Positions 44,301 to 59,253 of a DNA stretch of 64,000 bases are shown one piece after another. Both the position numbers and the translations under genes were made by a program. The notes below the pieces were generated by a model. That model was not told the origin of the DNA. It saw only the letters and a program-made list of their open reading frames with translations, and did no database searches. Position 1 is the first letter of the stretch, and every line of letters starts with the position of its first letter. Origin of the DNA: Cladorhizidae sp. MBARI D1340-BT2 (taxonomy: Eukaryota; Porifera; Demospongiae; Poecilosclerida; Cladorhizidae); contig JAQNBH010000187.1 in NCBI GenBank assembly GCA_028752905.1, positions 1 to 64,000 of the forward strand. The letters are read 5' to 3'.

Positions 44301-45283
44301 ACACTGCAACCAGTCACTAGTCATAGACACACTGCAACCAGTCACTAGTCATAGACACACTGCAACCAGTCACTAGTCATAGACACACTGCAACCAGTCA
44401 CTAGTCATAGACACACTGCAACCAGTCACTAGTCATAGACACACTGCAACCAGTCACTAGTCATAGACACACTGCAACCAGTCACTAGTCATAGATACAC
44501 TGCAACCAGTCACTAGTCATAGACACACTGCAACCAGTCACTAGTCATAGACACACTGCAACCAGTCACTAGTCATAGACACACTGCAACCAGTCACTAG
44601 TCATAGACACACTGCAACCAGTCACTAGTCATAGATACACTGCAACCAGTCACTAGTCATAGACACACTGCAACCAGTCACTAGTCATAGACACACTGCA
44701 ACCAGTCACTAGTCATAGATACACTGCAACCAGTCACTAGTCATAGACACACTGCAGCCAGTCACTAGTCATAGACACACTGCAACCAGTCACTAGTCAT
44801 AGGCACACTGCAACCAGTCACTAGTCATAGACACACTGCAACCAATCACTAGTCATAGACACACTGCAACCAGTCACTAGTCATAGATACACTGCAACCA
44901 GTCACTAGTCATAGACACACTGCAACCAGTCACTAGTCATAGACACACTGCAACCAGTCACAAGTCATAGACACACAGCAGCCAGTCACTAGTCATAGAT
45001 ACACTGCAACCAGTCACTAGTCATAGACACACTGCAACCAGTCACTAGTCATAGACACACTGCAACCAGTCACTAGTCATAGATACACTGCAACCAGTCA
45101 CTAGTTATAGACACACTGCAACCAGTCACTAGTCATAGACACACTGCAACCAGTCACTGGTCATAGATACACTGCAACCAGTCACTGGTCATAGATACAC
45201 AGCAACCAGTCACTAGTCATAGACACACTGCAACCAGTCACTAGTCATAGACACACTGCAACCAGTCACTAGTCATAGACACA
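38346..45283. repeat. Domain B superunit 1 (6,938 bp)
   Basis: It starts at a 25-bp unit. CACAAGTCAT units follow at +1,550 (39,896), +2,698 (41,044) and +4,770 (43,116), and CTATTCATAG at +3,205 (41,551). A second 25-bp unit lies at +5,093 (43,439). The next superunit repeats the first three CACAAG offsets exactly. Markers CATGGACACA (40,153), CATAGGTACA (44,214) and CAACCAATCAC (about 42,998) also recur 6,938 bp from a partner. The matching stretch is about 37,080-43,200 against about 44,020-50,150, so the duplication does not begin exactly at the anchor. After +4.8 kb this copy carries about 2 kb not found in superunit 2. Confidence 0.85.
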
Positions 45284-48200
45284 CTGCAAGTCACTAGTCA
45301 TAGACACACTGCAACCAGTCACTAGTCATAGACACACTGCAACCTGTCACTAGTCATAGACACACTGCAACCAGTCACTAGTCATAGACACACTGCAACC
45401 AGTCACTAGTCATAGACACACTGCAACCAGTCACTAGTCATAGATACACTGCAACCAGTCACTAGTCATAGACACACTGCAACCAGTCACTAGTCATAGA
45501 CACACTGCAACCAGTCACTAGTCATAGACACACTGCAACCAGTCACTAGTCATAGACACAATGCAACCAGTCACTAGTCATAGATACACTGCAACCAGTC
45601 ACTAGTCATAGACACACTGCAACCAGTCACTAGCCATAGACACACTGCAACCAGTCACTAGCCATAGACACAGTGCAAACAGTCACTAGTCATAGACATA
45701 CTGCAACCAGTCACTAGTCATAGACACACTGCAACCAGTCACTAGTCATAGACACACTGCAACCAGTCACTAGTCATAGACACACTGCAACCAGTCACTA
45801 GTCATAGACACACTGCAACCAGTCACTAGTCATAGACACACTGCAACCAGTCACTAGTCATAGACACACTGCAACCAGTCACTAGTCATAGACACACTGC
45901 AACCAGTCACTAGTCATAGACACACTGCAACCAGTCACTAGTCATAGACACACTGCAACCAGTCACTAGTCATAGATACACTGCAACCAGTCACTAGTCA
46001 TAGACACACTGCAACCAGTCACTAGTCATAGACACACTGCAACCAGTCACTAGTCATAGACACACTGCAACCAGTCACTAGTCATAGACACAATGCAACC
46101 AGTCACTAGTCATAGATACACTGCAACCAGTCACTAGTCATAGACACACTGCAACCAGTCACTAGCCATAGACACACTGCAACCAGTCACTAGCCATAGA
46201 CACAGTGCAAACAGTCACTAGTCATAGACACACTGCAACCAGTCACTAGTCATAGACACACTGCAACCAGTCACTAGTCAGAGACACACTGCAACCAGTC
46301 ACTAGTCATAGACACACTGCAACCAGTCACTAGTCATAGACACACTGCAACCAGTCACTAGTCATAGATACACTGCAACCAGTCACTAGTCATAGACACA
46401 CTGCAACCAGTCACTAGTCATAGACACACTGCAACCAGTCACTAGTCATAGACACACTGCAACCAGTCACTAGTCATAGACACACTGCAACCAGTCACTA
46501 GTCATAGATACACTGCAACCAGTCACTAGTCATAGACACACTGCAACCAGTCACTAGTCATAGACACACTGCAACCAGTCACTAGTCATAGATACACTGC
46601 AACCAGTCACTAGTCATAGACACACTGCAGCCAGTCACTAGTCATAGACACACTGCAACCAGTCACTAGTCATAGGCACACTGCAACCAGTCACTAGTCA
46701 TAGACACACTGCAACCAGTCACTAGTCATAGACACACTGCAACCAGTCACTAGTCATAGATACACTGCAACCAGTCACTAGTCATAGATACACTGCAACC
46801 AGTCACTAGTCATAGACACACTGCAACCAGTCACAAGTCATAGACACACAGCAGCCAGTCACTAGTCATAGATACACTGCAACCAGTCACTAGTCATAGA
46901 CACACTGCAACCAGTCACTAGTCATAGACACACTGCAACCAGTCACTAGTCATAGATACACTGCAACCAGTCACTAGTTATAGACACACTGCAACCAGTC
47001 ACTAGTCATAGACACACTGCAACCAGTCACTGGTCATAGATACACTGCAACCAGTCACTGGTCATAGATACACAGCAACCAGTCACTAGTCATGGACACA
47101 CTGCAACCAGTCACTAGTCATAGACACACTGCAACCAGTCACTAGTCATAGACACACTGCAACCAGTCACTAGTCATAGACACACTGCAACCAGTCACTA
47201 GTCATAGATACACTGCAACCAGTCACTAGTCATAGGTACACTGCAACCAGTCACTAGTCATAGACACACTGCAACCAGTCACTAGTCATAGACACACTGC
47301 AACCAGTCACTAGTCATAGACACACTGCAACCAGTCACTAGTCATAGACACACTGCAACCAGTCACTAGTCATAGACACACTGCAACCAGTCACTAGTCA
47401 TAGACACACTGCAACCAGTCACTAGTCATAGACACACTGCAACCAGTCACTAGTCATAGACACACTGCAACCAGTCACTAGTCATAGACACACTGCAACC
47501 AGTCACTAGTCATAGACACACTGCAACGAGTCACTAGTCATAGACACACTGCAACCAGTCACTAGTCATAGATACACTGCAACCAGTCACTAGTCATAGA
47601 CACACTGCAACCAGTCACTAGTCATAGACACACTGCAACCAGTCACTAGTCATAGACACAATGCAACCATTCACTAGTCATAGATACACTGCAACCAGTC
47701 ACTAGTCATAGATACACTGCAACCAGTCACTAGTCATAGACACACTGCAACCAGTCACTAGCCATAGACACAGTGCAAACAGTCACTAGTCATAGACACA
47801 CTGCAACCAGTCACTAGTCATAGACACACTGCAACCAGTCACTAGTGATAGACACACTGCAACCAGTCACTAGTCATAGACACACTGCAACCAGTCACTA
47901 GTCATAGATACACTGCAACCAGTCACTAGTCATAGACACACTGCAACCAGTCACTAGTCATAGACACACTGCAACCAGTCACAAGTCATAGACACACAGC
48001 AGCCAGTCACTAGTCATAGATACACTGCAACCAGTCACTAGTCATAGACACACTGCAACCAGTCACTAGTCATAGACACACTGCAACCAGTCACTAGTCA
48101 TAGATACACTGCAACCAGTCACTAGTTATAGACACACTGCAACCAGTCACTAGTCATAGACACACTGCAACCAGTCACTGGTCATAGATACACTGCAACC

Positions 48201-50208
48201 AGTCACTGGTCATAGATACACAGCAACCAGTCACTAGTCATAGACACACTGCAACCAGTCACTAGTCATAGACACACTGCAACCAGTCACTAGTCATAGA
48301 CACACTGCAACCAGTCACTAGTCATAGACACACTGCAACCAGTCACTAGTCATAGACACACTGCAACCAGTCACTAGTCATAGACACACTGCAACCAGTC
48401 ACTAGTCATAGACACACTGCAACCAGTCACTAGTCATAGACACACTGCAACCAGTCACTAGTCATAGATACACTGCAACCAGTCACTATTCATAGACACA
48501 CTGCAACCAGTCACTAGTCATAGACACACTGCAACCAGTCACTAGTCATAGACACACTGCAACCAGTCACTAGTCATAGACACAATGCAACCAGTCACTA
48601 GTCATAGATACACTGCAACCAGTCACTAGTCATAGACACACTGCAACCAGTCACTAGCCATAGACACACTGCAACCAGTCACTAGCCATAGACACAGTGC
48701 AAACAGTCACTAGTCATAGACACACTGCAACCAGTCACTAGTCATAGACACACTGCAACCAGTCACTAGTCAGAGACACACTGCAACCAGTCACTAGTCA
48801 TAGACACACTGCAACCAGTCACTAGTCATAGACACACTGCAACCAGTCACTAGTCATAGATACACTGCAACCAGTCACTAGTCATAGACACACTGCAACC
48901 AGTCACTAGTCATAGACACACTGCAACCAGTCACTAGTCATAGACACACTGCAACCAGTCACTAGTCATAGACACACTGCAACCAGTCACTAGTCATAGA
49001 TACACTGCAACCAGTCACTAGTCATAGATACACTGCAACCTGTCACTAGTTATAGACACACTGCAACCAGTCACTAGTCATAGACACACTGCAACCAGTC
49101 ACTGGTCATAGATACACTGCAACCAGTCACTGGTCATAGATACACAGCAACCAGTCACTAGTCATAGACACACTGCAACCAGTCACTAGTCATAGACACA
49201 CTGCAACCAGTCACTAGTCATAGACACACTGCAACCAGTCACTAGTCATAGACACACTGCAACCAGTCACTAGTCATAGATACACTGCAACCAGTCACTA
49301 GTCATAGGTACACTGCAACCAGTCACTAGTCATAGACACACTGCAACCAGTCACTAGTCATAGACACACTGCAACCAGTCACTAGTCATAGACACACTGC
49401 AACCAGTCACTAGTCATAGACACACTGCAACCAGTCACTAGTCATAGACACACTGCAACCAGTCACTAGTCATAGACACACTGCAACCAGTCACTAGTCA
49501 TAGACACACTGCAACCAGTCACTAGTCATAGACACACTGCAACCAGTCACTAGTCATAGACACACTGCAACCAGTCACTAGTCATAGATACACTGCAACC
49601 AGTCACTAGTCATAGACACACTGCAACCAGTCACTAGTCATAGACACACTGCAACCAGTCACTAGTCATAGACACACTGCAACCAGTCACTAGTCATAGA
49701 CACACTGCAACCAGTCACTAGTCATAGATACACTGCAACCAGTCACTAGTCATAGACACACTGCAACCAGTCACTAGTCATAGACACACTGCAACCAGTC
49801 ACTAGTCATAGATACACTGCAACCAGTCACTAGTCATAGACACACTGCAGCCAGTCACTAGTCATAGACACACTGCAACCAGTCACTAGTCATAGGCACA
49901 CTGCAACCAGTCACTAGTCATAGACACACTGCAACCAATCACTAGTCATAGACACACTGCAACCAGTCACTAGTCATAGATACACTGCAACCAGTCACTA
50001 GTCATAGACACACTGCAACCAGTCACTAGTCATAGACACACTGCAACCAGTCACAAGTCATAGACACACAGCAGCCAGTCACTAGTCATAGATACACTGC
50101 AACCAGTCACTAGTCATAGACACACTGCAACCAGTCACTAGTCATAGACACACTGCAACCAGTCACTAGTCATAGACACACTGCAACCAGTCACTAGTCA
50201 TAGACACA
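45284..50208. repeat. Domain B superunit 2 (4,925 bp)
   Basis: It begins with the 25-bp unit and has CACAAGTCAT at +1,550 (46,834), +2,698 (47,982) and +4,770 (50,054), as superunit 1. Other markers are CAGAGACAC at 46,279, CATGGACACA at 47,091, CATAGGTACA at 47,235 and CTATTCATAG at 48,489. All four have partners exactly 4,925 bp downstream in superunit 3, but the agreement stops near 48,700-53,690. Compared with superunit 1, the end is shortened: from the last CACAAG unit to the following 25-bp unit is 155 bp instead of 323 bp, six units fewer. Confidence 0.87.
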
Positions 50209-53200
50209 CTGCAAGTCACTAGTCATAGACACACTGCAACCAGTCACTAGTCATAGACACACTGCAACCTGTCACTAGTCATAGACACACTGCAACCAGT
50301 CACTAGTCATAGACACACTGCAACCAGTCACTAGTCATAGACACACTGCAACCAGTCACTAGTCATAGATACACTGCAACCAGTCACTAGTCATAGACAC
50401 ACTGCAACCAGTCACTAGTCATAGACACACTGCAACCAGTCACTAGTCATAGACACACTGCAACCAGTCACTAGTCATAGACACAATGCAACCAGTCACT
50501 AGTCATAGATACACTGCAACCAGTCACTAGTCATAGACACACTGCAACCAGTCACTAGCCATAGACACACTGCAACCAGTCACTAGCCATAGACACAGTG
50601 CAAACAGTCACTAGTCATAGACATACTGCAACCAGTCACTAGTCATAGACACACTGCAACCAGTCACTAGTCATAGACACACTGCAACCAGTCACTAGTC
50701 ATAGACACACTGCAACCAGTCACTAGTCATAGACACACTGCAACCAGTCACTAGTCATAGACACACTGCAACCAGTCACTAGTCATAGACACACTGCAAC
50801 CAGTCACTAGTCATAGACACACTGCAACCAGTCACTAGTCATAGACACACTGCAACCAGTCACTAGTCATAGACACACTGCAACCAGTCACTAGTCATAG
50901 ATACACTGCAACCAGTCACTAGTCATAGACACACTGCAACCAGTCACTAGTCATAGACACACTGCAACCAGTCACTAGTCATAGACACACTGCAACCAGT
51001 CACTAGTCATAGACACAATGCAACCAGTCACTAGTCATAGATACACTGCAACCAGTCACTAGTCATAGACACACTGCAACCAGTCACTAGCCATAGACAC
51101 ACTGCAACCAGTCACTAGCCATAGACACAGTGCAAACAGTCACTAGTCATAGACACACTGCAACCAGTCACTAGTCATAGACACACTGCAACCAGTCACT
51201 AGTCAGAGACACACTGCAACCAGTCACTAGTCATAGACACACTGCAACCAGTCACTAGTCATAGACACACTGCAACCAGTCACTAGTCATAGATACACTG
51301 CAACCAGTCACTAGTCATAGACACACTGCAACCAGTCACTAGTCATAGACACACTGCAACCAGTCACTAGTCATAGACACACTGCAACCAGTCACTAGTC
51401 ATAGACACACTGCAACCAGTCACTAGTCATAGATACACTGCAACCAGTCACTAGTCATAGACACACTGCAACCAGTCACTAGTCATAGACACACTGCAAC
51501 CAGTCACTAGTCATAGATACACTGCAACCAGTCACTAGTCATAGACACACTGCAGCCAGTCACTAGTCATAGACACACTGCAACCAGTCACTAGTCATAG
51601 GCACACTGCAACCAGTCACTAGTCATAGACACACTGCAACCAGTCACTAGTCATAGACACACTGCAACCAGTCACTAGTCATAGATACACTGCAACCAGT
51701 CACTAGTCATAGATACACTGCAACCAGTCACTAGTCATAGACACACTGCAACCAGTCACAAGTCATAGACACACAGCAGCCAGTCACTAGTCATAGATAC
51801 ACTGCAACCAGTCACTAGTCATAGACACACTGCAACCAGTCACTAGTCATAGACACACTGCAACCAGTCACTAGTCATAGATACACTGCAACCAGTCACT
51901 AGTTATAGACACACTGCAACCAGTCACTAGTCATAGACACACTGCAACCAGTCACTGGTCATAGATACACTGCAACCAGTCACTGGTCATAGATACACAG
52001 CAACCAGTCACTAGTCATGGACACACTGCAACCAGTCACTAGTCATAGACACACTGCAACCAGTCACTAGTCATAGACACACTGCAACCAGTCACTAGTC
52101 ATAGACACACTGCAACCAGTCACTAGTCATAGATACACTGCAACCAGTCACTAGTCATAGGTACACTGCAACCAGTCACTAGTCATAGACACACTGCAAC
52201 CAGTCACTAGTCATAGACACACTGCAACCAGTCACTAGTCATAGACACACTGCAACCAGTCACTAGTCATAGACACACTGCAACCAGTCACTAGTCATAG
52301 ACACACTGCAACCAGTCACTAGTCATAGACACACTGCAACCAGTCACTAGTCATAGACACACTGCAACCAGTCACTAGTCATAGACACACTGCAACCAGT
52401 CACTAGTCATAGACACACTGCAACCAGTCACTAGTCATAGACACACTGCAACGAGTCACTAGTCATAGACACACTGCAACCAGTCACTAGTCATAGATAC
52501 ACTGCAACCAGTCACTAGTCATAGACACACTGCAACCAGTCACTAGTCATAGACACACTGCAACCAGTCACTAGTCATAGACACAATGCAACCATTCACT
52601 AGTCATAGATACACTGCAACCAGTCACTAGTCATAGATACACTGCAACCAGTCACTAGTCATAGACACACTGCAACCAGTCACTAGCCATAGACACAGTG
52701 CAAACAGTCACTAGTCATAGACACACTGCAACCAGTCACTAGTCATAGACACACTGCAACCAGTCACTAGTGATAGACACACTGCAACCAGTCACTAGTC
52801 ATAGACACACTGCAACCAGTCACTAGTCATAGATACACTGCAACCAGTCACTAGTCATAGACACACTGCAACCAGTCACTAGTCATAGACACACTGCAAC
52901 CAGTCACAAGTCATAGACACACAGCAGCCAGTCACTAGTCATAGATACACTGCAACCAGTCACTAGTCATAGACACACTGCAACCAGTCACTAGTCATAG
53001 ACACACTGCAACCAGTCACTAGTCATAGATACACTGCAACCAGTCACTAGTTATAGACACACTGCAACCAGTCACTAGTCATAGACACACTGCAACCAGT
53101 CACTGGTCATAGATACACTGCAACCAGTCACTGGTCATAGATACACAGCAACCAGTCACTAGTCATAGACACACTGCAACCAGTCACTAGTCATAGACAC

Positions 53201-53705
53201 ACTGCAACCAGTCACTAGTCATAGACACACTGCAACCAGTCACTAGTCATAGACACACTGCAACCAGTCACTAGTCATAGACACACTGCAACCAGTCACT
53301 AGTCATAGACACACTGCAACCAGTCACTAGTCATAGACACACTGCAACCAGTCACTAGTCATAGACACACTGCAACCAGTCACTAGTCATAGATACACTG
53401 CAACCAGTCACTATTCATAGACACACTGCAACCAGTCACTAGTCATAGACACACTGCAACCAGTCACTAGTCATAGACACACTGCAACCAGTCACTAGTC
53501 ATAGACACAATGCAACCAGTCACTAGTCATAGATACACTGCAACCAGTCACTAGTCATAGACACACTGCAACCAGTCACTAGCCATAGACACACTGCAAC
53601 CAGTCACTAGCCATAGACACAGTGCAAACAGTCACTAGTCATAGACACACTGCAACCAGTCACTAGTCATAGACACACTGCAACCAGTCACTAGTCATAG
53701 ACACA
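50209..53705. repeat. Domain B superunit 3 (3,497 bp, minimal form)
   Basis: The shortest superunit, 125 units minus three bases. CACAAGTCAT units lie at +1,550 (51,759) and +2,698 (52,907), CATGGACACA at 52,016, CATAGGTACA at 52,160 and CTATTCATAG at 53,414. Each recurs exactly 3,497 bp later in superunit 4 (55,256, 56,404, 55,513, about 55,657 and 56,911). It corresponds to the shared core of all five superunits, with none of the variable tail. In effect 50,209-57,200 is a clean tandem duplication of 3,497 bp. Confidence 0.9.
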
Positions 53706-56700
53706 CTGCAAGTCACTAGTCATAGACACACTGCAACCAGTCACTAGTCATAGACACACTGCAACCTGTCACTAGTCATAGACACACTGCAACCAGTCAC
53801 TAGTCATAGACACACTGCAACCAGTCACTAGTCATAGACACACTGCAACCAGTCACTAGTCATAGATACACTGCAACCAGTCACTAGTCATAGACACACT
53901 GCAACCAGTCACTAGTCATAGACACACTGCAACCAGTCACTAGTCATAGACACACTGCAACCAGTCACTAGTCATAGACACAATGCAACCAGTCACTAGT
54001 CATAGATACACTGCAACCAGTCACTAGTCATAGACACACTGCAACCAGTCACTAGCCATAGACACACTGCAACCAGTCACTAGCCATAGACACAGTGCAA
54101 ACAGTCACTAGTCATAGACATACTGCAACCAGTCACTAGTCATAGACACACTGCAACCAGTCACTAGTCATAGACACACTGCAACCAGTCACTAGTCATA
54201 GACACACTGCAACCAGTCACTAGTCATAGACACACTGCAACCAGTCACTAGTCATAGACACACTGCAACCAGTCACTAGTCATAGACACACTGCAACCAG
54301 TCACTAGTCATAGACACACTGCAACCAGTCACTAGTCATAGACACACTGCAACCAGTCACTAGTCATAGACACACTGCAACCAGTCACTAGTCATAGATA
54401 CACTGCAACCAGTCACTAGTCATAGACACACTGCAACCAGTCACTAGTCATAGACACACTGCAACCAGTCACTAGTCATAGACACACTGCAACCAGTCAC
54501 TAGTCATAGACACAATGCAACCAGTCACTAGTCATAGATACACTGCAACCAGTCACTAGTCATAGACACACTGCAACCAGTCACTAGCCATAGACACACT
54601 GCAACCAGTCACTAGCCATAGACACAGTGCAAACAGTCACTAGTCATAGACACACTGCAACCAGTCACTAGTCATAGACACACTGCAACCAGTCACTAGT
54701 CAGAGACACACTGCAACCAGTCACTAGTCATAGACACACTGCAACCAGTCACTAGTCATAGACACACTGCAACCAGTCACTAGTCATAGATACACTGCAA
54801 CCAGTCACTAGTCATAGACACACTGCAACCAGTCACTAGTCATAGACACACTGCAACCAGTCACTAGTCATAGACACACTGCAACCAGTCACTAGTCATA
54901 GACACACTGCAACCAGTCACTAGTCATAGATACACTGCAACCAGTCACTAGTCATAGACACACTGCAACCAGTCACTAGTCATAGACACACTGCAACCAG
55001 TCACTAGTCATAGATACACTGCAACCAGTCACTAGTCATAGACACACTGCAGCCAGTCACTAGTCATAGACACACTGCAACCAGTCACTAGTCATAGGCA
55101 CACTGCAACCAGTCACTAGTCATAGACACACTGCAACCAGTCACTAGTCATAGACACACTGCAACCAGTCACTAGTCATAGATACACTGCAACCAGTCAC
55201 TAGTCATAGATACACTGCAACCAGTCACTAGTCATAGACACACTGCAACCAGTCACAAGTCATAGACACACAGCAGCCAGTCACTAGTCATAGATACACT
55301 GCAACCAGTCACTAGTCATAGACACACTGCAACCAGTCACTAGTCATAGACACACTGCAACCAGTCACTAGTCATAGATACACTGCAACCAGTCACTAGT
55401 TATAGACACACTGCAACCAGTCACTAGTCATAGACACACTGCAACCAGTCACTGGTCATAGATACACTGCAACCAGTCACTGGTCATAGATACACAGCAA
55501 CCAGTCACTAGTCATGGACACACTGCAACCAGTCACTAGTCATAGACACACTGCAACCAGTCACTAGTCATAGACACACTGCAACCAGTCACTAGTCATA
55601 GACACACTGCAACCAGTCACTAGTCATAGATACACTGCAACCAGTCACTAGTCATAGGTACACTGCAACCAGTCACTAGTCATAGACACACTGCAACCAG
55701 TCACTAGTCATAGACACACTGCAACCAGTCACTAGTCATAGACACACTGCAACCAGTCACTAGTCATAGACACACTGCAACCAGTCACTAGTCATAGACA
55801 CACTGCAACCAGTCACTAGTCATAGACACACTGCAACCAGTCACTAGTCATAGACACACTGCAACCAGTCACTAGTCATAGACACACTGCAACCAGTCAC
55901 TAGTCATAGACACACTGCAACCAGTCACTAGTCATAGACACACTGCAACGAGTCACTAGTCATAGACACACTGCAACCAGTCACTAGTCATAGATACACT
56001 GCAACCAGTCACTAGTCATAGACACACTGCAACCAGTCACTAGTCATAGACACACTGCAACCAGTCACTAGTCATAGACACAATGCAACCATTCACTAGT
56101 CATAGATACACTGCAACCAGTCACTAGTCATAGATACACTGCAACCAGTCACTAGTCATAGACACACTGCAACCAGTCACTAGCCATAGACACAGTGCAA
56201 ACAGTCACTAGTCATAGACACACTGCAACCAGTCACTAGTCATAGACACACTGCAACCAGTCACTAGTGATAGACACACTGCAACCAGTCACTAGTCATA
56301 GACACACTGCAACCAGTCACTAGTCATAGATACACTGCAACCAGTCACTAGTCATAGACACACTGCAACCAGTCACTAGTCATAGACACACTGCAACCAG
56401 TCACAAGTCATAGACACACAGCAGCCAGTCACTAGTCATAGATACACTGCAACCAGTCACTAGTCATAGACACACTGCAACCAGTCACTAGTCATAGACA
56501 CACTGCAACCAGTCACTAGTCATAGATACACTGCAACCAGTCACTAGTTATAGACACACTGCAACCAGTCACTAGTCATAGACACACTGCAACCAGTCAC
56601 TGGTCATAGATACACTGCAACCAGTCACTGGTCATAGATACACAGCAACCAGTCACTAGTCATAGACACACTGCAACCAGTCACTAGTCATAGACACACT

Positions 56701-59215
56701 GCAACCAGTCACTAGTCATAGACACACTGCAACCAGTCACTAGTCATAGACACACTGCAACCAGTCACTAGTCATAGACACACTGCAACCAGTCACTAGT
56801 CATAGACACACTGCAACCAGTCACTAGTCATAGACACACTGCAACCAGTCACTAGTCATAGACACACTGCAACCAGTCACTAGTCATAGATACACTGCAA
56901 CCAGTCACTATTCATAGACACACTGCAACCAGTCACTAGTCATAGACACACTGCAACCAGTCACTAGTCATAGACACACTGCAACCAGTCACTAGTCATA
57001 GACACAATGCAACCAGTCACTAGTCATAGATACACTGCAACCAGTCACTAGTCATAGACACACTGCAACCAGTCACTAGCCATAGACACACTGCAACCAG
57101 TCACTAGCCATAGACACAGTGCAAACAGTCACTAGTCATAGACACACTGCAACCAGTCACTAGTCATAGACACACTGCAACCAGTCACTAGTCAGAGACA
57201 CACTGCAACCAGTCACTAGTCATAGACACACTGCAACCAGTCACTAGTCATAGACACACTGCAACCAGTCACTAGTCATAGATACACTGCAACCAGTCAC
57301 TAGTCATAGACACACTGCAACCAGTCACTAGTCATAGACACACTGCAACCAGTCACTAGTCATAGACACACTGCAACCAGTCACTAGTCATAGACACACT
57401 GCAACCAGTCACTAGTCATAGATACACTGCAACCAGTCACTAGTCATAGACACACTGCAACCAGTCACTAGTCATAGACACACTGCAACCAGTCACTAGT
57501 CATAGATACACTGCAACCAGTCACTAGTCATAGACACACTGCAGCCAGTCACTAGTCATAGACACACTGCAACCAGTCACTAGTCATACGCACACTGCAA
57601 CCAGTCACTAGTCATAGACACACTGCAACCAGTCACTAGTCATAGACACACTGCAACCAGTCACTAGTCATAGATACACTGCAACCAGTCACTAGTCATA
57701 GATACACTGCAACCAGTCACTAGTCATAGACACACTGCAACCAGTCACAAGTCATAGACACACAGCAGCCAGTCACTAGTCATAGATACACTGCAACCAG
57801 TCACTAGTCATAGACACACTGCAACCAGTCACTAGTCATAGACACACTGCAACCAGTCACTAGTCATAGATACACTGCAACCAGTCACTAGTTATAGACA
57901 CACTGCAACCAGTCACTAGTCATAGACACACTGCAACCAGTCACTGGTCATAGATACACTGCAACCAGTCACTGGTCATAGATACACAGCAACCAGTCAC
58001 TAGTCATAGACACACTGCAACCAGTCACTAGTCATAGACACACTGCAACCAGTCACTAGTCATAGACACACTGCAACCAGTCACTAGTCATAGACACACT
58101 GCAACCAGTCACTAGTCATAGATACACTGCAACCAGTCACTAGTCATAGGTACACTGCAACCAGTCACTAGTCATAGACACACTGCAACCAGTCACTAGT
58201 CATAGACACACTGCAACCAGTCACTAGTCATAGACACACTGCAACCAGTCACTAGTCATAGACACACTGCAACCAGTCACTAGTCATAGACACACTGCAA
58301 CCAGTCACTAGTCATAGACACACTGCAACCAGTCACTAGTCATAGACACACTGCAACCAGTCACTAGTCATAGACACACTGCAACCAGTCACTAGTCATA
58401 GACACACTGCAACCAGTCACTAGTCATAGATACACTGCAACCAGTCACTAGTCATAGACACACTGCAACCAGTCACTAGTCATAGACACACTGCAACCAG
58501 TCACTAGTCATAGACACACTGCAACCAGTCACTAGTCATAGACACACTGCAACCAGTCACTAGTCATAGATACACTGCAACCAGTCACTAGTCATAGACA
58601 CACTGCAACCAGTCACTAGTCATAGACACACTGCAACCAGTCACTAGTCATAGATACACTGCAACCAGTCACTAGTCATAGACACACTGCAGCCAGTCAC
58701 TAGTCATAGACACACTGCAACCAGTCACTAGTCATAGGCACACTGCAACCAGTCACTAGTCATAGACACACTGCAACCAATCACTAGTCATAGACACACT
58801 GCAACCAGTCACTAGTCATAGATACACTGCAACCAGTCACTAGTCATAGACACACTGCAACCAGTCACTAGTCATAGACACACTGCAACCAGTCACAAGT
58901 CATAGACACACAGCAGCCAGTCACTAGTCATAGATACACTGCAACCAGTCACTAGTCATAGACACACTGCAACCAGTCACTGGTCATAGATACACAGCAA
59001 CCAGTCACTAGTCATAGACACACTGCAACCAGTCACTAGTCATAGACACACTGCAACCAGTCACTAGTCATAGACACACTGCAAGTCACTAGTCATAGAC
59101 ACACTGCAACCAGTCACTGGTCATAGATACACAGCAACCAGTCACTAGTCATAGACACACTGCAACCAGTCACTAGTCATAGACACACTGCAACCAGTCA
59201 CTAGTCATAGACACA
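53706..59215. repeat. Domain B superunit 4 (5,510 bp)
   Basis: The core is the same as superunit 3 (CACAAGTCAT at 55,256 and 56,404, CTATTCATAG at 56,911, CAGAGACAC at 54,701). It then has a tail with CACAAGTCAT at +4,042 (57,748) and +5,190 (58,896), unlike superunits 1 and 2, which have +4,770. The tail ends in a 137-bp tandem duplication that contains the extra 25-bp unit at 59,079. Superunit 5 shares the +4,042 marker, so superunits 4 and 5 form one subtype and 1 and 2 another. A unique CATACGCACAC unit near 57,588 replaces the CATAGGCACAC seen in the other copies. Confidence 0.87.
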
Positions 59216-59253
59216 CTGCAAGTCACTAGTCATAGACACACTGCAACCAGTCA
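58980..59253. repeat. 137-bp local tandem duplication
   Basis: A five-unit stretch (5 x 28 minus 3) running from CTGGTCATAGATACACAGC through the 25-bp unit occurs twice in a row. The CTGG markers are at 58,980 and 59,117, and the 25-bp units at 59,079 and 59,216, both 137 bp apart. Elsewhere the distance from the last CACAAG unit to the 25-bp unit is 323 bp with a single CTGG-containing stretch pair; here it is 183 and 320 bp. This is a small, recent unequal exchange or slippage event. Confidence 0.88.
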
